Positions 47,960 through 57,200 are shown, counted from the first letter of the stretch. The stretch is 64,000 nt of DNA from Mycobacterium lepraemurium (GCA_002291465.1 CP021238.1:248001-312000); one strand, 5' to 3'. The notes: generated from the sequence alone by a model not told the origin. Translations and numbers: made by a program.

Positions 47960-48791
47960 GGCGAGCCACCTTCCTGCTGGAGCGGACTTGCCGGATGGAC
48001 CCCGATGGCGGCGGGTTCGCCGCGTCGTCGCCGCCCAGGTCCGAGGCCGCGTAGTGGCGGAACACGTCCTCGAGCGTGGCGTGCGGCGACAACCGCGATA
48101 TCCGGGCCTTCAGCTCGTCGGGTGCGCCGACCGCGCGCAGCGCGCCGCGGTGCATCAGCGCCACCCGATCGCAGCGCGTCGGCTTCCTCCATGTAGTGGG
48201 TGGTCAGCAGCGCGGTCATGCCGAACTGGGCCCGCATCTTCTGCACGTGCTCCCAGACGCCGTCGCGCGCGATCGGGTCCAGCCCGACGGTCGGTTCGTC
48301 CAGCACCAGCAGCGACGGCCGGTTGAACAGCGCCTGGGCGACCTCGAGACGACGGATCATGCCGCCGGAATACGCCCGACGCCAGCCGGTCGGCTACGTC
48401 GAGCAGGTCCATCGCAGCCAGCGCCTGACCGACCCGCTCAGCCCGCTCGGCGCGCGTCACACCGTACAACCGGGCGAACCACGCCACGTTCTGCCGGCCG
48501 GTGAGCGCGGGCTCGACCGAAAGCTGTTGCGGCACATAGCTGATATTGGAGTGGATATCGGTGGTTCGGCGGCGCACATCCAGTCCGAAGATGTGCAGCT
48601 CGCCCTGCTGCACCGGGGGCCAACGTGGTCAGCATCCGGACCATGGTTGTCTTTCCAGCGCCGTTGGGCCCCAGTAGGCCCATCGTTTCGCCGGGCCGCA
48701 CCTGCAATGTCACGTCGTCGACAGCGATGAACTGGCCGTAGCGATAGGTCAGGTGCTTGGTGTCGATCGCCATCGGCAGCGGCCCGGTCAT
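47949..48791 (-). pseudogene. ABC exporter ATP-binding subunit (DrrA/ABC-2 type), three frameshifts
   Basis: ATG 48791, 9 bases after GGGAG, begins MTGPLPMAIDTKHLTYRYGQ with the Walker A motif LLGPNGAGKTTMVRML. An extra base near 48608 shifts to ELHIFGLDVRRRTTDIHSNI and ALTGRQNVAWFARLYG. An extra G near 48378 shifts to the signature [19 protein letters not shown] with Walker [15 protein letters not shown] 2-base loss near 48176 shifts to [20 protein letters not shown] and the tail to 47949. The motifs show a daunorubicin-type exporter ATPase. It starts 21 bases after the MarR-family regulator, so MarR, ATPase and permease form one operon. Confidence 0.85.
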
Positions 48792-48812
48792 GGTCGCCGC
48801 TCCCGCAATTTT

Positions 48813-49250
48813 TTAGGTCATCATGTCGAGGACCTCCAATCCTCTTGTCAAAGCCTCGATTTGGTCGTCGTCGAGTTCGTCGACCACCTCGGACAGCAAT
48901 GCCCGCCGGGTGGCACGGGACTCGCCGACGATCTGCTGCGCTGACTCGGTGAGCCGCAGCTGGCACACCCGGAGGTCGGTGTCCGCGGCGGCGCGCAGCA
49001 GGAATCCGCCTGACACCAGCTTGGTGACCAGGGTCGAGGCGGTGTTGGGCACCAGGCCGAGTTCGGCGGCCGCGGCGCTGACCGAGATCCCGGGCCGCCG
49101 CCCGACCAGCCACAGCAATTCCGACTAGGACTCCGAGAGCCGGGCCGGATCGAACGCGCGACCGGCCGACCTGCGCAGTTGGCGGCGAAACCGGCCGACC
49201 ACATCGAACAGCTCGGAGATTACGTCCGTGCGTGCTTTCACCCCGCCCAT
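48813..49250 (-). pseudogene. MarR-family regulator with premature amber codon
   Basis: ATG 49250 starts MGGVKARTDVISELFDVVGR and GRAFDPARLSES. A TAG at 49125-49127 follows, and the same frame continues SELLWLVGRRPGISVSAAAA, ELGLVPNTASTLVTKLVSGG (winged helix-turn-helix) and TESAQQIVGESRATRRALLS to 48813. A single C-to-T change of a CAG codon explains the stop; no indel is needed. The truncated peptide of 41 residues would not bind DNA. It is first gene of the exporter operon and probably repressed it through the inverted repeat at 49251-49273. All three genes of the operon are dead. Confidence 0.85.
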
Positions 49251-49273
49251 AATACCTCTGTAACCGAGGTATT
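49251..49273. promoter_or_regulatory. Inverted repeat AATACCTC-N7-GAGGTATT, likely MarR operator
   Basis: The two 8-base arms (49251-49258 and 49266-49273) are perfect and lie directly upstream of the MarR-family start codon, where autorepression sites are usual. A further AGAGGT half-site follows at 49275-49280. The regulator itself is truncated, but the site is preserved. Confidence 0.65.
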
Positions 49274-49306
49274 TAGAGGTCCGAACGGGCCGCCACAGGG
49301 GCGCGG

Positions 49307-49804
49307 TCACTTGGTGAGGCGGTGCAGCACCACGTCGCTCACGGCGCCGTCCTCGGCGCGCGCGGTCAGGTAGGTGCAGAACGGCTGGCGGCGGCGATCC
49401 GTCGGCGAGCCCGGATTGAGCAGCCGCAGCCCGGTTCGGGTGGTGGTGTCTCAGGGGATGTGGCTGTGCCCGAACACCAGCACCTGGCTGTCCAGGTACC
49501 GCCTCGATATCCGCGCCTCCCGGCCAGCGGCAGCGCCGGTCTCGTGCACGACGGTGAACCGCACGCCCGCCAGGGTGACGTCGGCCCGCTCGGGCAGCCG
49601 CGCCCGAAGCGCCGGGCCGTCGTTGTTGCCCCAGCAGGCCACCAGCCGGGCGGCCCGGCCGTCGAGCTCGTCGAAGAACTCCGGTGCCGTCCAGTCGCCG
49701 GCGTAGATCACGACGTCGGCCCCGGCCACCTCGTCCCACACCTGTGCGGGCAGGTCGCGGGCCCGGCCCGGGATGTGTGTGTCAGCGATGAGCAGCAGCC
49801 TCAC
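49307..49804 (-). pseudogene. YfcE-type metallophosphoesterase with premature opal codon
   Basis: GTG 49804 starts VRLLLIADTHIPGRARDLPA with the metal-binding DTH motif; ATG 49834 is an alternative. VIYAGDWTAPEFF (GD), CWGNNDGPALRARLP (GNND) and LVFGHSHIP (GHSH) complete the calcineurin-like metal site. TGA at 49451-49453 follows HIP; the same frame continues DTTTRTGLRLLNPGSPTDRR and QPFCTYLTARAEDGAV to 49307. Trp TGG to TGA by one G-to-A change fits, since this position is usually aromatic. The truncated protein retains all metal ligands but loses about 48 residues. It is divergent from the CsoR-like gene. Confidence 0.78.
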
Positions 49805-49853
49805 CCCGCCATTGCGCGTTCCCGTCGCGGTCATCCGAACCAGCGCCGCGGCA

Positions 49854-49876
49854 TATACCATACGGGGTATGGTATA
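49854..49876. promoter_or_regulatory. Perfect palindrome TATACCATAC-GGG-GTATGGTATA, operator of the CsoR-like repressor
   Basis: Ten-base arms (49854-49863, 49867-49876) flank GGG, 7 bases before the CsoR-like start and 50 bases before the divergent phosphoesterase start. CsoR-family proteins bind G/C-centred palindromes with AT flanks of this layout in their own promoters. It probably controls both directions. Confidence 0.75.
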
Positions 49877-49877
49877 A

Positions 49878-50186
<309 letters not shown>

Positions 50187-50232
50187 CCGTGGGGCCGGAA
50201 CGACGAGCGGTCGCAAACAGGAGGAATCACAG

Positions 50233-50628
50233 GTGACATCGAAATTGAGCACCACGCTGCACACCTCGTTCCCGGACGCGGTAGACCGTACCGCACTGGC
50301 GGAGCAGGGTTTTGGCGTACTGACCACGATCGACGTGAAAGCCACGCTGAAACAAAAGCTCGGCGCGGACATGGAGGACTACCTGATCCTGGGCGCTTGC
50401 AACCCGGCGCTGGCGCACCGCGCGCTGGGCATCGATCGCCAGATCGGCCAGTTGCTGCCTTGCAATGTGGTAGTGCGGTCCGATCCCGTCGAGGAGGATG
50501 CGGTGCTGGTCGAGGCAATGGACCCGCAATTCATGGTCAAGGTGACCGGCGGGGCGGGGGCCTTGCAGGAGGTCGCCGACCAGGCCACCGCCAAGCTGCA
50601 AGCGGCGATCAGCGCGCTCGACGGCTGA
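50233..50628 (+). CDS. DUF302-family protein
   Basis: Intact 131-residue protein from GTG 50233, with CAGGAGG about 10 bases upstream. Family landmarks are FPDAVDRTALAEQGFGVLTT, DVKATLKQKLGADMEDYLIL and GACNPALAHRALGIDRQIGQ, then LLPCNVVVRS. DUF302 proteins are small homodimers found beside CsoR/CstR-type regulators and sulfur-handling genes; the biochemical role is unknown. It starts 46 bases after the CsoR-like stop and is probably in the same operon, under the palindromic operator. The single Cys in GACNP and another in LLPCN could bind metal or persulfide. Confidence 0.85.
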   Translation: MTSKLSTTLHTSFPDAVDRTALAEQGFGVLTTIDVKATLKQKLGADMEDYLILGACNPALAHRALGIDRQIGQLLPCNVVVRSDPVEEDAVLVEAMDPQFMVKVTGGAGALQEVADQATAKLQAAISALDG

Positions 50629-50802
50629 TCAGCCGCGTTCGCTGCGGGCTTCGGCGTCGGTTTCACCGGCGCCGAACGAGTCGTCCGAGCCCGCCGCACC
50701 GACATAAGAGCCGTCGTCTTTGCCCTTGCCCGCGCGGGAGCGAGCCTGGTGCTTTTCGGGTTCGACGTCTTCCTCGGCCCGGTGGCCCTTGTGGTCTGGC
50801 AT
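50629..50802 (-). CDS. Small charged hypothetical protein (57 aa)
   Basis: ATG 50802 opens 57 codons: MPDHKGHRAEEDVEPEKHQA, then SRAGKGKDDGSYVGAAGSDD and a Glu/Arg-rich end. The sequence is hydrophilic and probably disordered, without signal peptide or helix pattern. Similar short charged proteins occur in mycobacteria without assigned function. AAGGGATGG upstream gives a fair ribosome site. It converges on DUF302, with the stops abutting, and lies 80 bases after the alpha/beta-hydrolase start-side neighbour's end. Confidence 0.55.
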   Translation of the reverse strand: MPDHKGHRAEEDVEPEKHQARSRAGKGKDDGSYVGAAGSDDSFGAGETDAEARSERG

Positions 50803-50882
50803 GCGCCATCCCTTCCTGCGGTCAGCGTTGCGGGTGGGATTCCCGCGACGGCTCGTCCGAAACGGCGCCGCGCACCAGGCAC

Positions 50883-51716
50883 CTAGGCCGCCAGAAAGTC
50901 CAGCAGTGCCGCGTTGAACTCTTGCGCGTGGCTGATGTGGCAACCGTGCGGCCCGTCGGCGATCACGCACAGCCGGCTGCCCGGTATCGCCTGGTGGGTG
51001 CGCCGCGCCGACCCGGCGAGCGGCACGGATTCGTCGCCCTCGCCGTGGATGATCAGCGTCGGCACCGACACCCGTGTCAGGTCGGGACGGAAGTCGGTGT
51101 TGGCCCAGGCGGCCATGCAGGCCAGCGACGTCTCCTTGCCGGCCTGCTTGCATAACCTCAGCGCCTCGGCGCGGGTCGCCGGGCTCACCCGCAATTGTCC
51201 GTTGGCGGAGAAGAACTCGGTCATCTGATGGTCGTAGAAGGCGTCCTGGTCCTTGACGAACGACGCCGTCGCCCGCGCCGCGTCCTCCATGGTCGGCGGC
51301 CCGTCCGGATTGTCGGTGGTCTGCAACAGGTACGGCGTCACCGAGGAGGCGAACACCACGCTGCGCACCCGCTCGGGGCTGTAGATCGACAGGTAGCGGG
51401 CGACCTCGCCGCCGCCCATCGAGGAGCCCACCAGGGTGAGTTCGCGCAGGTCGAGGGATTCGACCAGGGTGTGCAGGTGCGTGAGCTGGGAGTAGCTGTA
51501 CCCGGTGAGCGGCTTGTCGCTGCGCCCGAAACCGCGCCGGCCGTAGGTGACCACCCGATAGCCGGCGGCATGCAGCACCGGGACCTGGGCCGACCACGAC
51601 TGGCCGGACAGCGGCCACGGGTGCATGAGCAGCACCGGTCTGCCGGGGCCGCCGGTGTCGTCGGCATGCAGCCGGGTGTCCTTGAGAAGTCCATGGTGGG
51701 CGATCACGTCGGGCAT
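50883..51716 (-). CDS. Alpha/beta-hydrolase (non-haem chloroperoxidase-like)
   Basis: Intact 277-residue protein from ATG 51716. The family core is complete: VLLMHPWPLSGQSW (oxyanion region), YRVVTYGRRGFGRSDKPLTG, nucleophile elbow LVGSSMGGGEVARYLS, acid in TLIIHGEGDESVPLAGSARR and His in IADGPHGCHISHAQEF. The GRRGFGRSDKP segment is typical of cofactor-free haloperoxidases/perhydrolases, which are esterases that make peracids in vitro. The physiological substrate is unknown. It stands alone, divergent from htdZ, with 115 bases between the starts. Confidence 0.88.
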   Translation of the reverse strand: MPDVIAHHGLLKDTRLHADDTGGPGRPVLLMHPWPLSGQSWSAQVPVLHAAGYRVVTYGRRGFGRSDKPLTGYSYSQLTHLHTLVESLDLRELTLVGSSMGGGEVARYLSIYSPERVRSVVFASSVTPYLLQTTDNPDGPPTMEDAARATASFVKDQDAFYDHQMTEFFSANGQLRVSPATRAEALRLCKQAGKETSLACMAAWANTDFRPDLTRVSVPTLIIHGEGDESVPLAGSARRTHQAIPGSRLCVIADGPHGCHISHAQEFNAALLDFLAA

Positions 51717-51831
51717 GAAACGACCTTCCGCGACGGTGGAGTGCGCTGGCTCACCGGCTACTACCCGTGACCGTCCGGAGCTAACCGCGGCCGGGCGCTA
51801 TTGTTGGCAGCCGAAACCATGGAGACACCCA

Positions 51832-52287
51832 ATGCGCACCTTCGAATCAGTAGCCGACCTCGCCGCCGCGGCGGGGGAGACGCTGGGACACAGTGACTGG
51901 GTCACCATCACCCAGGAAGACGTCAACCTGTTCGCCGACGCGACCGGCGATCACCAGTGGATCCACGTCGACCCGGAGCGGGCGGCAGCGGGCCCGTTCG
52001 GCACCACCATCGCCCACGGGTTCATGACGCTGGCGCTGCTGCCGCGACTGCAGCACCAGATCTACACCGTCAACGGCATCAAGCTGGCAATCAACTACGG
52101 GCTCAACAAGGTTCGTTTCCCCGCCCCGGTGCCGGTCGGCTCCCGGGTGCGCGCGCAGAGTTCGCTGGTCGGCGTCGACGACCTGGGCAACGGCGCGGTG
52201 CAGGCGACGGTGTCGACCACCGTCGAGCTCGACGGGTCGGCCAAGCCGGCGTGCGTGGCCGAAAGCATCGTCCGCTACATCTCCTGA
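51832..52287 (+). CDS. htdZ: MaoC-like (R)-specific enoyl-CoA hydratase HtdZ (Rv0130 homologue)
   Basis: Intact 151-residue hot-dog protein from ATG 51832. The hydratase-2 motif is present: VNLFADATGDHQWIHVDPER carries the catalytic Asp and His, followed by GPFGTTIAHGFMTLALLP. The rest (INYGLNKVRFPAPVPVGSRV) completes the single-domain fold. The family hydrates trans-2-enoyl-CoA to (R)-3-hydroxyacyl-CoA; the M. tuberculosis homologue is known as HtdZ. It faces the broken fadE1 gene convergently, as in M. tuberculosis, but fadE1 is lost while this gene is intact. Confidence 0.92.
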   Translation: MRTFESVADLAAAAGETLGHSDWVTITQEDVNLFADATGDHQWIHVDPERAAAGPFGTTIAHGFMTLALLPRLQHQIYTVNGIKLAINYGLNKVRFPAPVPVGSRVRAQSSLVGVDDLGNGAVQATVSTTVELDGSAKPACVAESIVRYIS

Positions 52288-52361
52288 GCATCGCCGGCCG
52301 TCGACTCATTTGGGTCCGAAACCGCTTGTCGGCGAGACTAAGTCGACGCCGGGCGAGAACC

Positions 52362-53710
52362 CTAAAATTCCGCGACGGCGTGTTCCAGGCGTTCGGCCAA
52401 CCGCGCCTGGGCCTCGGCCCGCCGGGTCGGAATGTGCGCCGACGGGAAAGGCGTTGACACGGGCTCGTATTCGCGCAGCGTGCGGTGGGCCACCGTCATC
52501 TTGTGCAGCTCGGTGGCGCCGTCGGCGAGGCCCAGCGACTCGGCGGCCACCAGCATCTTGACGAACGGCATCTCGTCGGAGACGCCGAGCGCGCCGTGCA
52601 GGTGCAGGGCCCGCTGGGCGACGTCGTGCAGCACCTGCGGCATGGCCACTTTCACCGCCGCGATGTCGCGGCGCACCTTCTGGTAGTCGTGGTGCTTGTC
52701 GATCAACCACGCGGTGCGCAACACCAGCAAGCGGAACTGCTCGATCTGGATCCAGCTGTCGGCGATCTTCGCCTGGGTCATCTGGAAATCGGCCAGCCGC
52801 CCGTGCCGGGTCTTGCGGGACACCGCCCGTTCGCACATCATGTCAAAGGCGCTGCGCGCCAAGGCGATCGTGCGCATCGCGTGGTGAATCCGGCCACCGC
52901 CTAGCCGGGTCTGGGCGATCATGAACGCCTGCCCCTCGCCGCCCAGCACGTGGCCGGCGGGCACCCGGACGTCGGTGTAGCGGACGTAGCCGTGGCTGGC
53001 CCGGCTGGAGGACTCGGCCCCACCCCGACGTTGCGCACGATCTCGATGCCCGGTGTCTCGGTCGGAACGATGAACAGGGACATCTTGTCGTAGGTGCGGG
53101 CCTCTGGGTTGGTGACCGCCATGACGATGAAGAACGACGCGTGTTTGGCGTTGGTGGAAAACCACTTCTCGCCGTTGATCACCCAGTAGTCACCGCCGCG
53201 GGTGGCCGCAGTGACGAACTGCCCGGGATCCGAACCACCCTGCGGATCGGTCATCGAATAGCAGGAGGTGATCTCGCCGTCCAGCAGCGGCTGCAGGTAG
53301 CGGGCCTTCTGTTCGTCGGTGCCGAACAGCGCCAGTATCTCGGCGTTGCCGGAATCCGGTTCCTGACAACCGAATACCGACGGGGCCCAGCGTGAGCGTC
53401 CGAGGATTTCGTTGAGCAGCGCCAGCTTGACCTGACCGAAGCCCTACCCGCCCAATTCCGGTCGCAGGTGGGCGGCCCACAGGCCCTGGTCCTTCACCTG
53501 CTGCTGTAACGGCCGCAGGATGGCCATCACCTCGGCGTTCTTCTTGTCGTAGGGATCCAGGGCCACCAGGTCGAGCGGCTCCAGCTCTTCGGCCATGAAT
53601 TTCTCGACCCAATCCAGCTTCGCCTGGTATTCGGGGTCAGTCTCGAAGTCCCACACCGTGGCCAACCATTCCCCGGCGCCGCGCCGCGCCGGACTCGTCG
53701 ATGAAACCAC
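52362..53710 (-). pseudogene. fadE1: Acyl-CoA dehydrogenase FadE1 (Rv0131c homologue), amber codon and frameshift
   Basis: GTG 53710 starts the open frame with WDFETDPEYQAKLDWVEKFM. TAG 53444-53446 interrupts HLRPELGG-stop-GFGQVKLALLNEI, where CAG to TAG is likely. The same frame goes on with FAD-site motifs CYSMTDPQGGSDPGQFVT and WVINGEKWFSTNAKHASFFI. A base loss near 53025 shifts the frame to VRVPAGHVLGGEGQAFMIAQ, then GGGRIHHAMRTIALARSAFD and the C-terminal helices to 52362. FadE enzymes form the 2,3 double bond of acyl-CoA in beta-oxidation, passing electrons to ETF. The order next to htdZ and fgd2 is as in M. tuberculosis. Confidence 0.9.
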
Positions 53711-53748
53711 CCCACCCTAGAGTGACGGCACCACCTGAGTGAGCAGGA

Positions 53749-54438
53749 CTAGGCGCCCTGACCGCGGGTGTCGATGATCTGCTGGGCGATCTCGACCAGT
53801 TTCACCTGGCTCTCCTGGGACAGCCGTCGCGGCAGATCGAAGGCCCGCACGTCGTCCACGCCGAAACGTTCCATGATGATGCCCTTGGCCGGACCGATCC
53901 GGTCGCGGGTGGACACTGCCGAATACAGCTGCTCGGCACGGTTTCCGGCCAGGATCGCGGCGGCGGCGTGGGCGGCGAACACCGAGCCGATGGTTTCGGC
54001 CTCGGTGCCCCACGCGTCGGGCCGGTGCGAGAACAGGTTCAGCGTCCCCGCGGTGTAGAGCTTGAAGGACAGGCTGCTGAGCACACCCAGCTGCACGGCC
54101 GCGGGCGCGTAGCGCGGCCAGCGCGGCTCGCGCCGCAGATCGTCGCTGCGCACGATCGTCTCCTGCAGCGCGGCCTGCGCGCAGGGTCCCTCACCGAAGT
54201 CGTGTTGCAGGATGTCGAGCCGTGCGGCCAGGCTGTCGGTGTCGGCCAGGGTCTCGAACTCGCCGCCCTTTCGCACCAGCAGCACTCCGGCGATGTCGGC
54301 TCCCGGTATCATCTCGACCGCCGCCGCGGTCACCTCGGCCAGCACCTGATCGAGCCGTCGCGGCGCGGCCATCCCGCGGACCAGCTCGGCCATCCGCACA
54401 GCCAGCTGGTGTCGGGAATCCGGGTCCACTGCATCCAT
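53749..54438 (-). CDS. GAF-ANTAR domain regulator
   Basis: Intact 229-residue protein from ATG 54438 (MDAVDPDSRHQLAVRMAELV). An N-terminal GAF domain (about residues 20-150; VEMIPGADIAGVLLVRKGGE, PCAQAALQETIVRSDDLRRE) is followed by an ANTAR RNA-binding domain (residues 165-220; VSTRDRIGPAKGIIMERFGV, RLSQESQVKLVEIAQQIIDT). Such proteins bind hairpins in nascent mRNA and prevent termination, with the GAF part sensing a signal. Mycobacteria have several. It lies between the dead fadE1 and fgd2, a position not occupied in the M. tuberculosis order I know. No lesion is seen. Confidence 0.88.
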   Translation of the reverse strand: MDAVDPDSRHQLAVRMAELVRGMAAPRRLDQVLAEVTAAAVEMIPGADIAGVLLVRKGGEFETLADTDSLAARLDILQHDFGEGPCAQAALQETIVRSDDLRREPRWPRYAPAAVQLGVLSSLSFKLYTAGTLNLFSHRPDAWGTEAETIGSVFAAHAAAAILAGNRAEQLYSAVSTRDRIGPAKGIIMERFGVDDVRAFDLPRRLSQESQVKLVEIAQQIIDTRGQGA

Positions 54439-54512
54439 AACGTCCCGATTCTGCCCGATCCGCCGCGAGTTTGTGGCCGGCAGCGGCGAAACCGGCGTTG
54501 CCCTAAGCGGGT

Positions 54513-55619
54513 TCAGCGCAATTTCGGTAAGACATTGTCCCGGTAGAAGTCGATGGCGACCATCGGGTCGTCCTGCGGAAAGTGCAGGAAGGGAACGGCG
54601 CCCGCGTCGAGGACCCGCTGCACGGCCTCGACGTGCCGACCCGCGTCGGTGCCGACCGTCCAGCCACCCCACACCTTGTCGGTGGAATTGGACTCGGCGG
54701 CCCGCTGGATGTCCACCGGACCCCGGCCCGCCGACCGCGCCGGCCGTGAAGCGCCACAGCGTGGCCGCGCGGGCGGCCACGGCGTCATCGCCGCCGACGG
54801 CGAACATCTCGGCCCGTTTCCCCAGGGTCGCTACGTCATGCCCGGCCGCTTGGACTTCAGCACCGAAGGCCGCCAACAGTTTTGGGTTGGTGACGTCGCC
54901 GGACTGGGTGATCCAGCCGTCGCCGAACTGCCCGGCCAGCTTCGCGCTCTTCGGGCCGCCAGCCGCCACGAAGATCGACGGTGGTGTGGCCGGCACGTCG
55001 TACAGCTTTAGTGAATTCGTCTGAAAGTAGCGTCCGGAGAACGAGATTCACGAACCGCTCCACAGCTGGCGGATCAGCGCGATCGCCTCGGCCAGCCGGT
55101 CGTAGCGTTCGGTGTAGTTGCCGTAGCCGTTGGTGGTGGCCTGCTCGTTGAGGCGCTCGCCGGTGCCCACTCCCAGAAACACCCTGCCGGGGTTTGAGGA
55201 TTGCCAGCGAGGCGAACGCCTGGGCCACCGTGGCGGGGTGATGGCGGTAGGTCGGACAGGTCACCCCGGTGCCGAACGAGACGTGGTTGGTGCTGCTGTC
55301 CACCAACGCCAGCGTCAGCCACGGAAACATCGAATGGCCCTCGTTGTCCTGCCACGGCTGGATGTGATCGCTGGCCCACACGTGGGTGAAGCCGGCCCGT
55401 TCGGCCGCCTGCGCCTGTGCCACCAACCGGTCGGTGCGGAACTGCTCGTGGGAGAGCACAAACCCGACGCCCTTGCCCGCGGGCGCCGGCGGTGCGCCGG
55501 AGTGGCCGTGCCCGGCGCCCGGCTTCGCGCAGGCCTCGACCACGGACGCGAGCACGCCGGCACCGACCGCCAACCGCCCCGCAGGCCCTGCTGCCGCCTC
55601 CCCTGCTGAGTGCCCGCAT
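54513..55619 (-). pseudogene. fgd2: F420-dependent dehydrogenase Fgd2 (Rv0132c homologue), several lesions
   Basis: After ATG 55619 (MRALSR, perhaps the start of a Tat signal) the frame shifts, and AVGAGVLASVVEACAKPG and GVGFVLSHEQFRTDRLVAQA follow. The luciferase-like barrel continues through HVWASDHIQPWQDNEGHSMF. An extra A near 55193 shifts the frame in LAILNPGRVFLG. A TGA at 55048-55050 replaces a probable Trp before ISFSGRYFQTN. The next part (PSIFVAAGGPKSAKLAGQFG) goes to about 54740, where another shift precedes VDIQRAAESNSTDKVWGGWT and FYRDNVLPKLR ending at 54513. The homologue is a Tat-exported F420-dependent dehydrogenase of the envelope. At least four lesions. Confidence 0.88.
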
Positions 55620-56130
55620 CCCGCTGCCCGGCGGCGGCGTCGAGGTGGCCTGTGCGGACGCCGGGATCGGCGCCGCGGCGTTGTGGGACCCGCCCCACCG
55701 ATGGCGGGAGACCCCGCGCGCGCAGCTGGCGATGACGCCGAACTACCTGCGGGTGTTCGGGTTGCGTTCGATGCGCGGCCGTGCGGTGCAGGACCTGATG
55801 AAAAGCGTGTACCCCGAGGAGCCGCACCGGTATCTGGCGGTGATCGGCAGCGATCCCGGTGTCCGCGGTCAGGGCTTCGGTCAGGCCCTGATGAGGTCGC
55901 GGCTGGACCGCTGCGACGCCGAGCACTGCCCTGCTTACCTGGAGTCGACCAAACCCGAAAACGCCCCGTACTACGGGCGTTTCGGCTTCACCGTCACCCG
56001 TGAGATCGTCCTGCCGGACGGCGGTCCGAGCATGTGGGCGATGTGGCGGCCGCCCCGGTGGTCCGTGGCGCGACGCGCGCTGGCCGCGCCGTTTAACCAC
56101 CCCGGGCGGCGGGCAACTGTGTCGGCATGA
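55600..56130 (+). pseudogene. GNAT acetyltransferase (Rv0133 homologue), 5' end deleted
   Basis: The recognisable sequence starts near 55600 (RIPLPGGGVEVACADAGIGA) and runs without interruption to 56130: AALWDPPHRWRETPRAQLAM, then the acetyl-CoA-binding core EEPHRYLAVIGSDPGVRGQG and FGQALMRSRLDRCDAEHCPA. About 50-60 N-terminal residues expected for the M. tuberculosis homologue are absent; the sequence there is instead the start of the divergent fgd2 remnant. No start codon with a ribosome site is evident, so the gene is probably silent. GNAT enzymes transfer acetyl groups to amines; the substrate is unknown. Its stop overlaps the next start (ATGA). Confidence 0.75.
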
Positions 56131-56480
56131 GCGATAACCCTCGAGGCGACGAACTGGTGGATCCCACCGACCTTCCCGAGGAGGGCGGCCCGGGTGACAC
56201 CCTGAACGCGAGCGAAGGTACCGACTCGGACGAGGTGCGCAACGACGACGGCGACATCGTCGTCGATCCCCTGGAGGGCTGGAGTGAGGCGGATCGATTC
56301 GGCGTGACGGCCGGGGAGGAACGCGAGGGCGAGTCCCTCGACGACCGGCTGGCCGCCGAGGAGCCCGACGTGCCCGACGCCATCGAGCCGGTGGAAGACC
56401 TGCCGCGGCGCGCGCACCGGGGCCAGGTGGACGGCACCCCCGAGGACGGCGACTCGCTGTACGACGTCGTCGACGAGTAA
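56127..56480 (+). CDS. Acidic DUF5709-like protein
   Basis: A 117-residue, strongly acidic protein from ATG 56127, overlapping the GNAT stop. It contains DELVDPTDLPEEGGPGDTLN, DGDIVVDPLEGWSEADRFGV, then GESLDDRLAAEEPDVPDAIE, the block typical of actinobacterial DUF5709 proteins of unknown function. No membrane helix or signal is seen and most of it is probably disordered. The 3' end (DGTPEDGDSLYDVVDE) is intact. Because the upstream GNAT gene lost its 5' end, expression may now depend on read-through. Confidence 0.75.
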   Translation: MSDNPRGDELVDPTDLPEEGGPGDTLNASEGTDSDEVRNDDGDIVVDPLEGWSEADRFGVTAGEEREGESLDDRLAAEEPDVPDAIEPVEDLPRRAHRGQVDGTPEDGDSLYDVVDE

Positions 56481-56516
56481 GTCAGTGCTCGCGTGTTTAC
56501 TGCAGCCGGACGTGAT

Positions 56517-57191
56517 CTAGGGCGTGCTGCGCCAGCCGGCGATGCCGGTGGCGATCATCCGCAACTGCTTGACGGCCAGCCGGCGGATGTCCTCGCGCGC
56601 CTCGGCGCTCTGCGAATCCTCGATGGCCTCGGCGATGACGATCATGGCGTTGACGAACAGGGTCGCCAGCACGTTGAGGTCCTCGGTGGTCCACTCGTGC
56701 AGGCCGGGAAACCGGGCCAGGTCGGTGGCCAGCTCGGAGGTGATCAGCCGGATCTCGGTGCGGATGGCGTAGCGCAGCACCGACAGCCCGCTGTTGCGCT
56801 CGCGGGCGATCAGCCGCCAATGCTCGCGCCGATCTGCGACGCTGGCCACCAGGATCTCCACCGATGACTCGATCACCCGGTTCGGGTCGAGCTTGCCGGC
56901 CCGGGCGTCGCGCAGGGTGTCGCGCAGGCTGCGGAACGACTCGTCGATCAGCACCAGGCCCAGCGATTCCATCGATTCGAAGTGCCGATAGAACGCCGCC
57001 GGCACGATCCCGACCTCTCGGGTCACCTCGCGCAGGCTCAGGCTGGAGAAACTGCGGTCCTGCAGCAGCTTGAGGGCGGCGGCGATGATGGCGCGACGGG
57101 TCGCCTCCTTGCGCTCTTCCCGCGACTGGCTTTCGCGGGAGCGCTCACGTCCGGAGCCGCGCACCCGTGAGCTAGGAGTACGTCTGTTCAC
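56517..57191 (-). CDS. TetR-family regulator divergent from a ferredoxin-reductase-like gene
   Basis: Intact 224-residue regulator. GTG 57191 is taken as start (VNRRTPSSRVRGSGRERS); the longer frame to 57269 runs over the promoter. The helix-turn-helix reads RAIIAAALKLLQDRSFSSLS, LREVTREVGIVPAAFYRHFE. The ligand domain is largely helical (VIESSVEILVASVADRREHW, LNVLATLFVNAMIVIAEAIE). The start codon lies inside an inverted repeat, GTTCAC-TGT-GTGAAC, suggesting autorepression and control of the divergent oxidoreductase. Pairs of this kind control fatty-acid desaturase electron transfer in mycobacteria. The target gene is truncated. Confidence 0.85.
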   Translation of the reverse strand: MNRRTPSSRVRGSGRERSRESQSREERKEATRRAIIAAALKLLQDRSFSSLSLREVTREVGIVPAAFYRHFESMESLGLVLIDESFRSLRDTLRDARAGKLDPNRVIESSVEILVASVADRREHWRLIARERNSGLSVLRYAIRTEIRLITSELATDLARFPGLHEWTTEDLNVLATLFVNAMIVIAEAIEDSQSAEAREDIRRLAVKQLRMIATGIAGWRSTP

Positions 57192-57200
57192 TGTGTGAAC
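57186..57200. promoter_or_regulatory. Inverted repeat GTTCAC-TGT-GTGAAC, likely TetR operator
   Basis: Perfect 6-base arms with a 3-base spacer overlap the TetR start codon and lie 62 bases before the divergent start at 57262. A further TGTTCACT half-site occurs at 57264-57271, just inside the oxidoreductase gene. The TetR gene is intact, so regulation may persist without a functional target. Confidence 0.65.
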
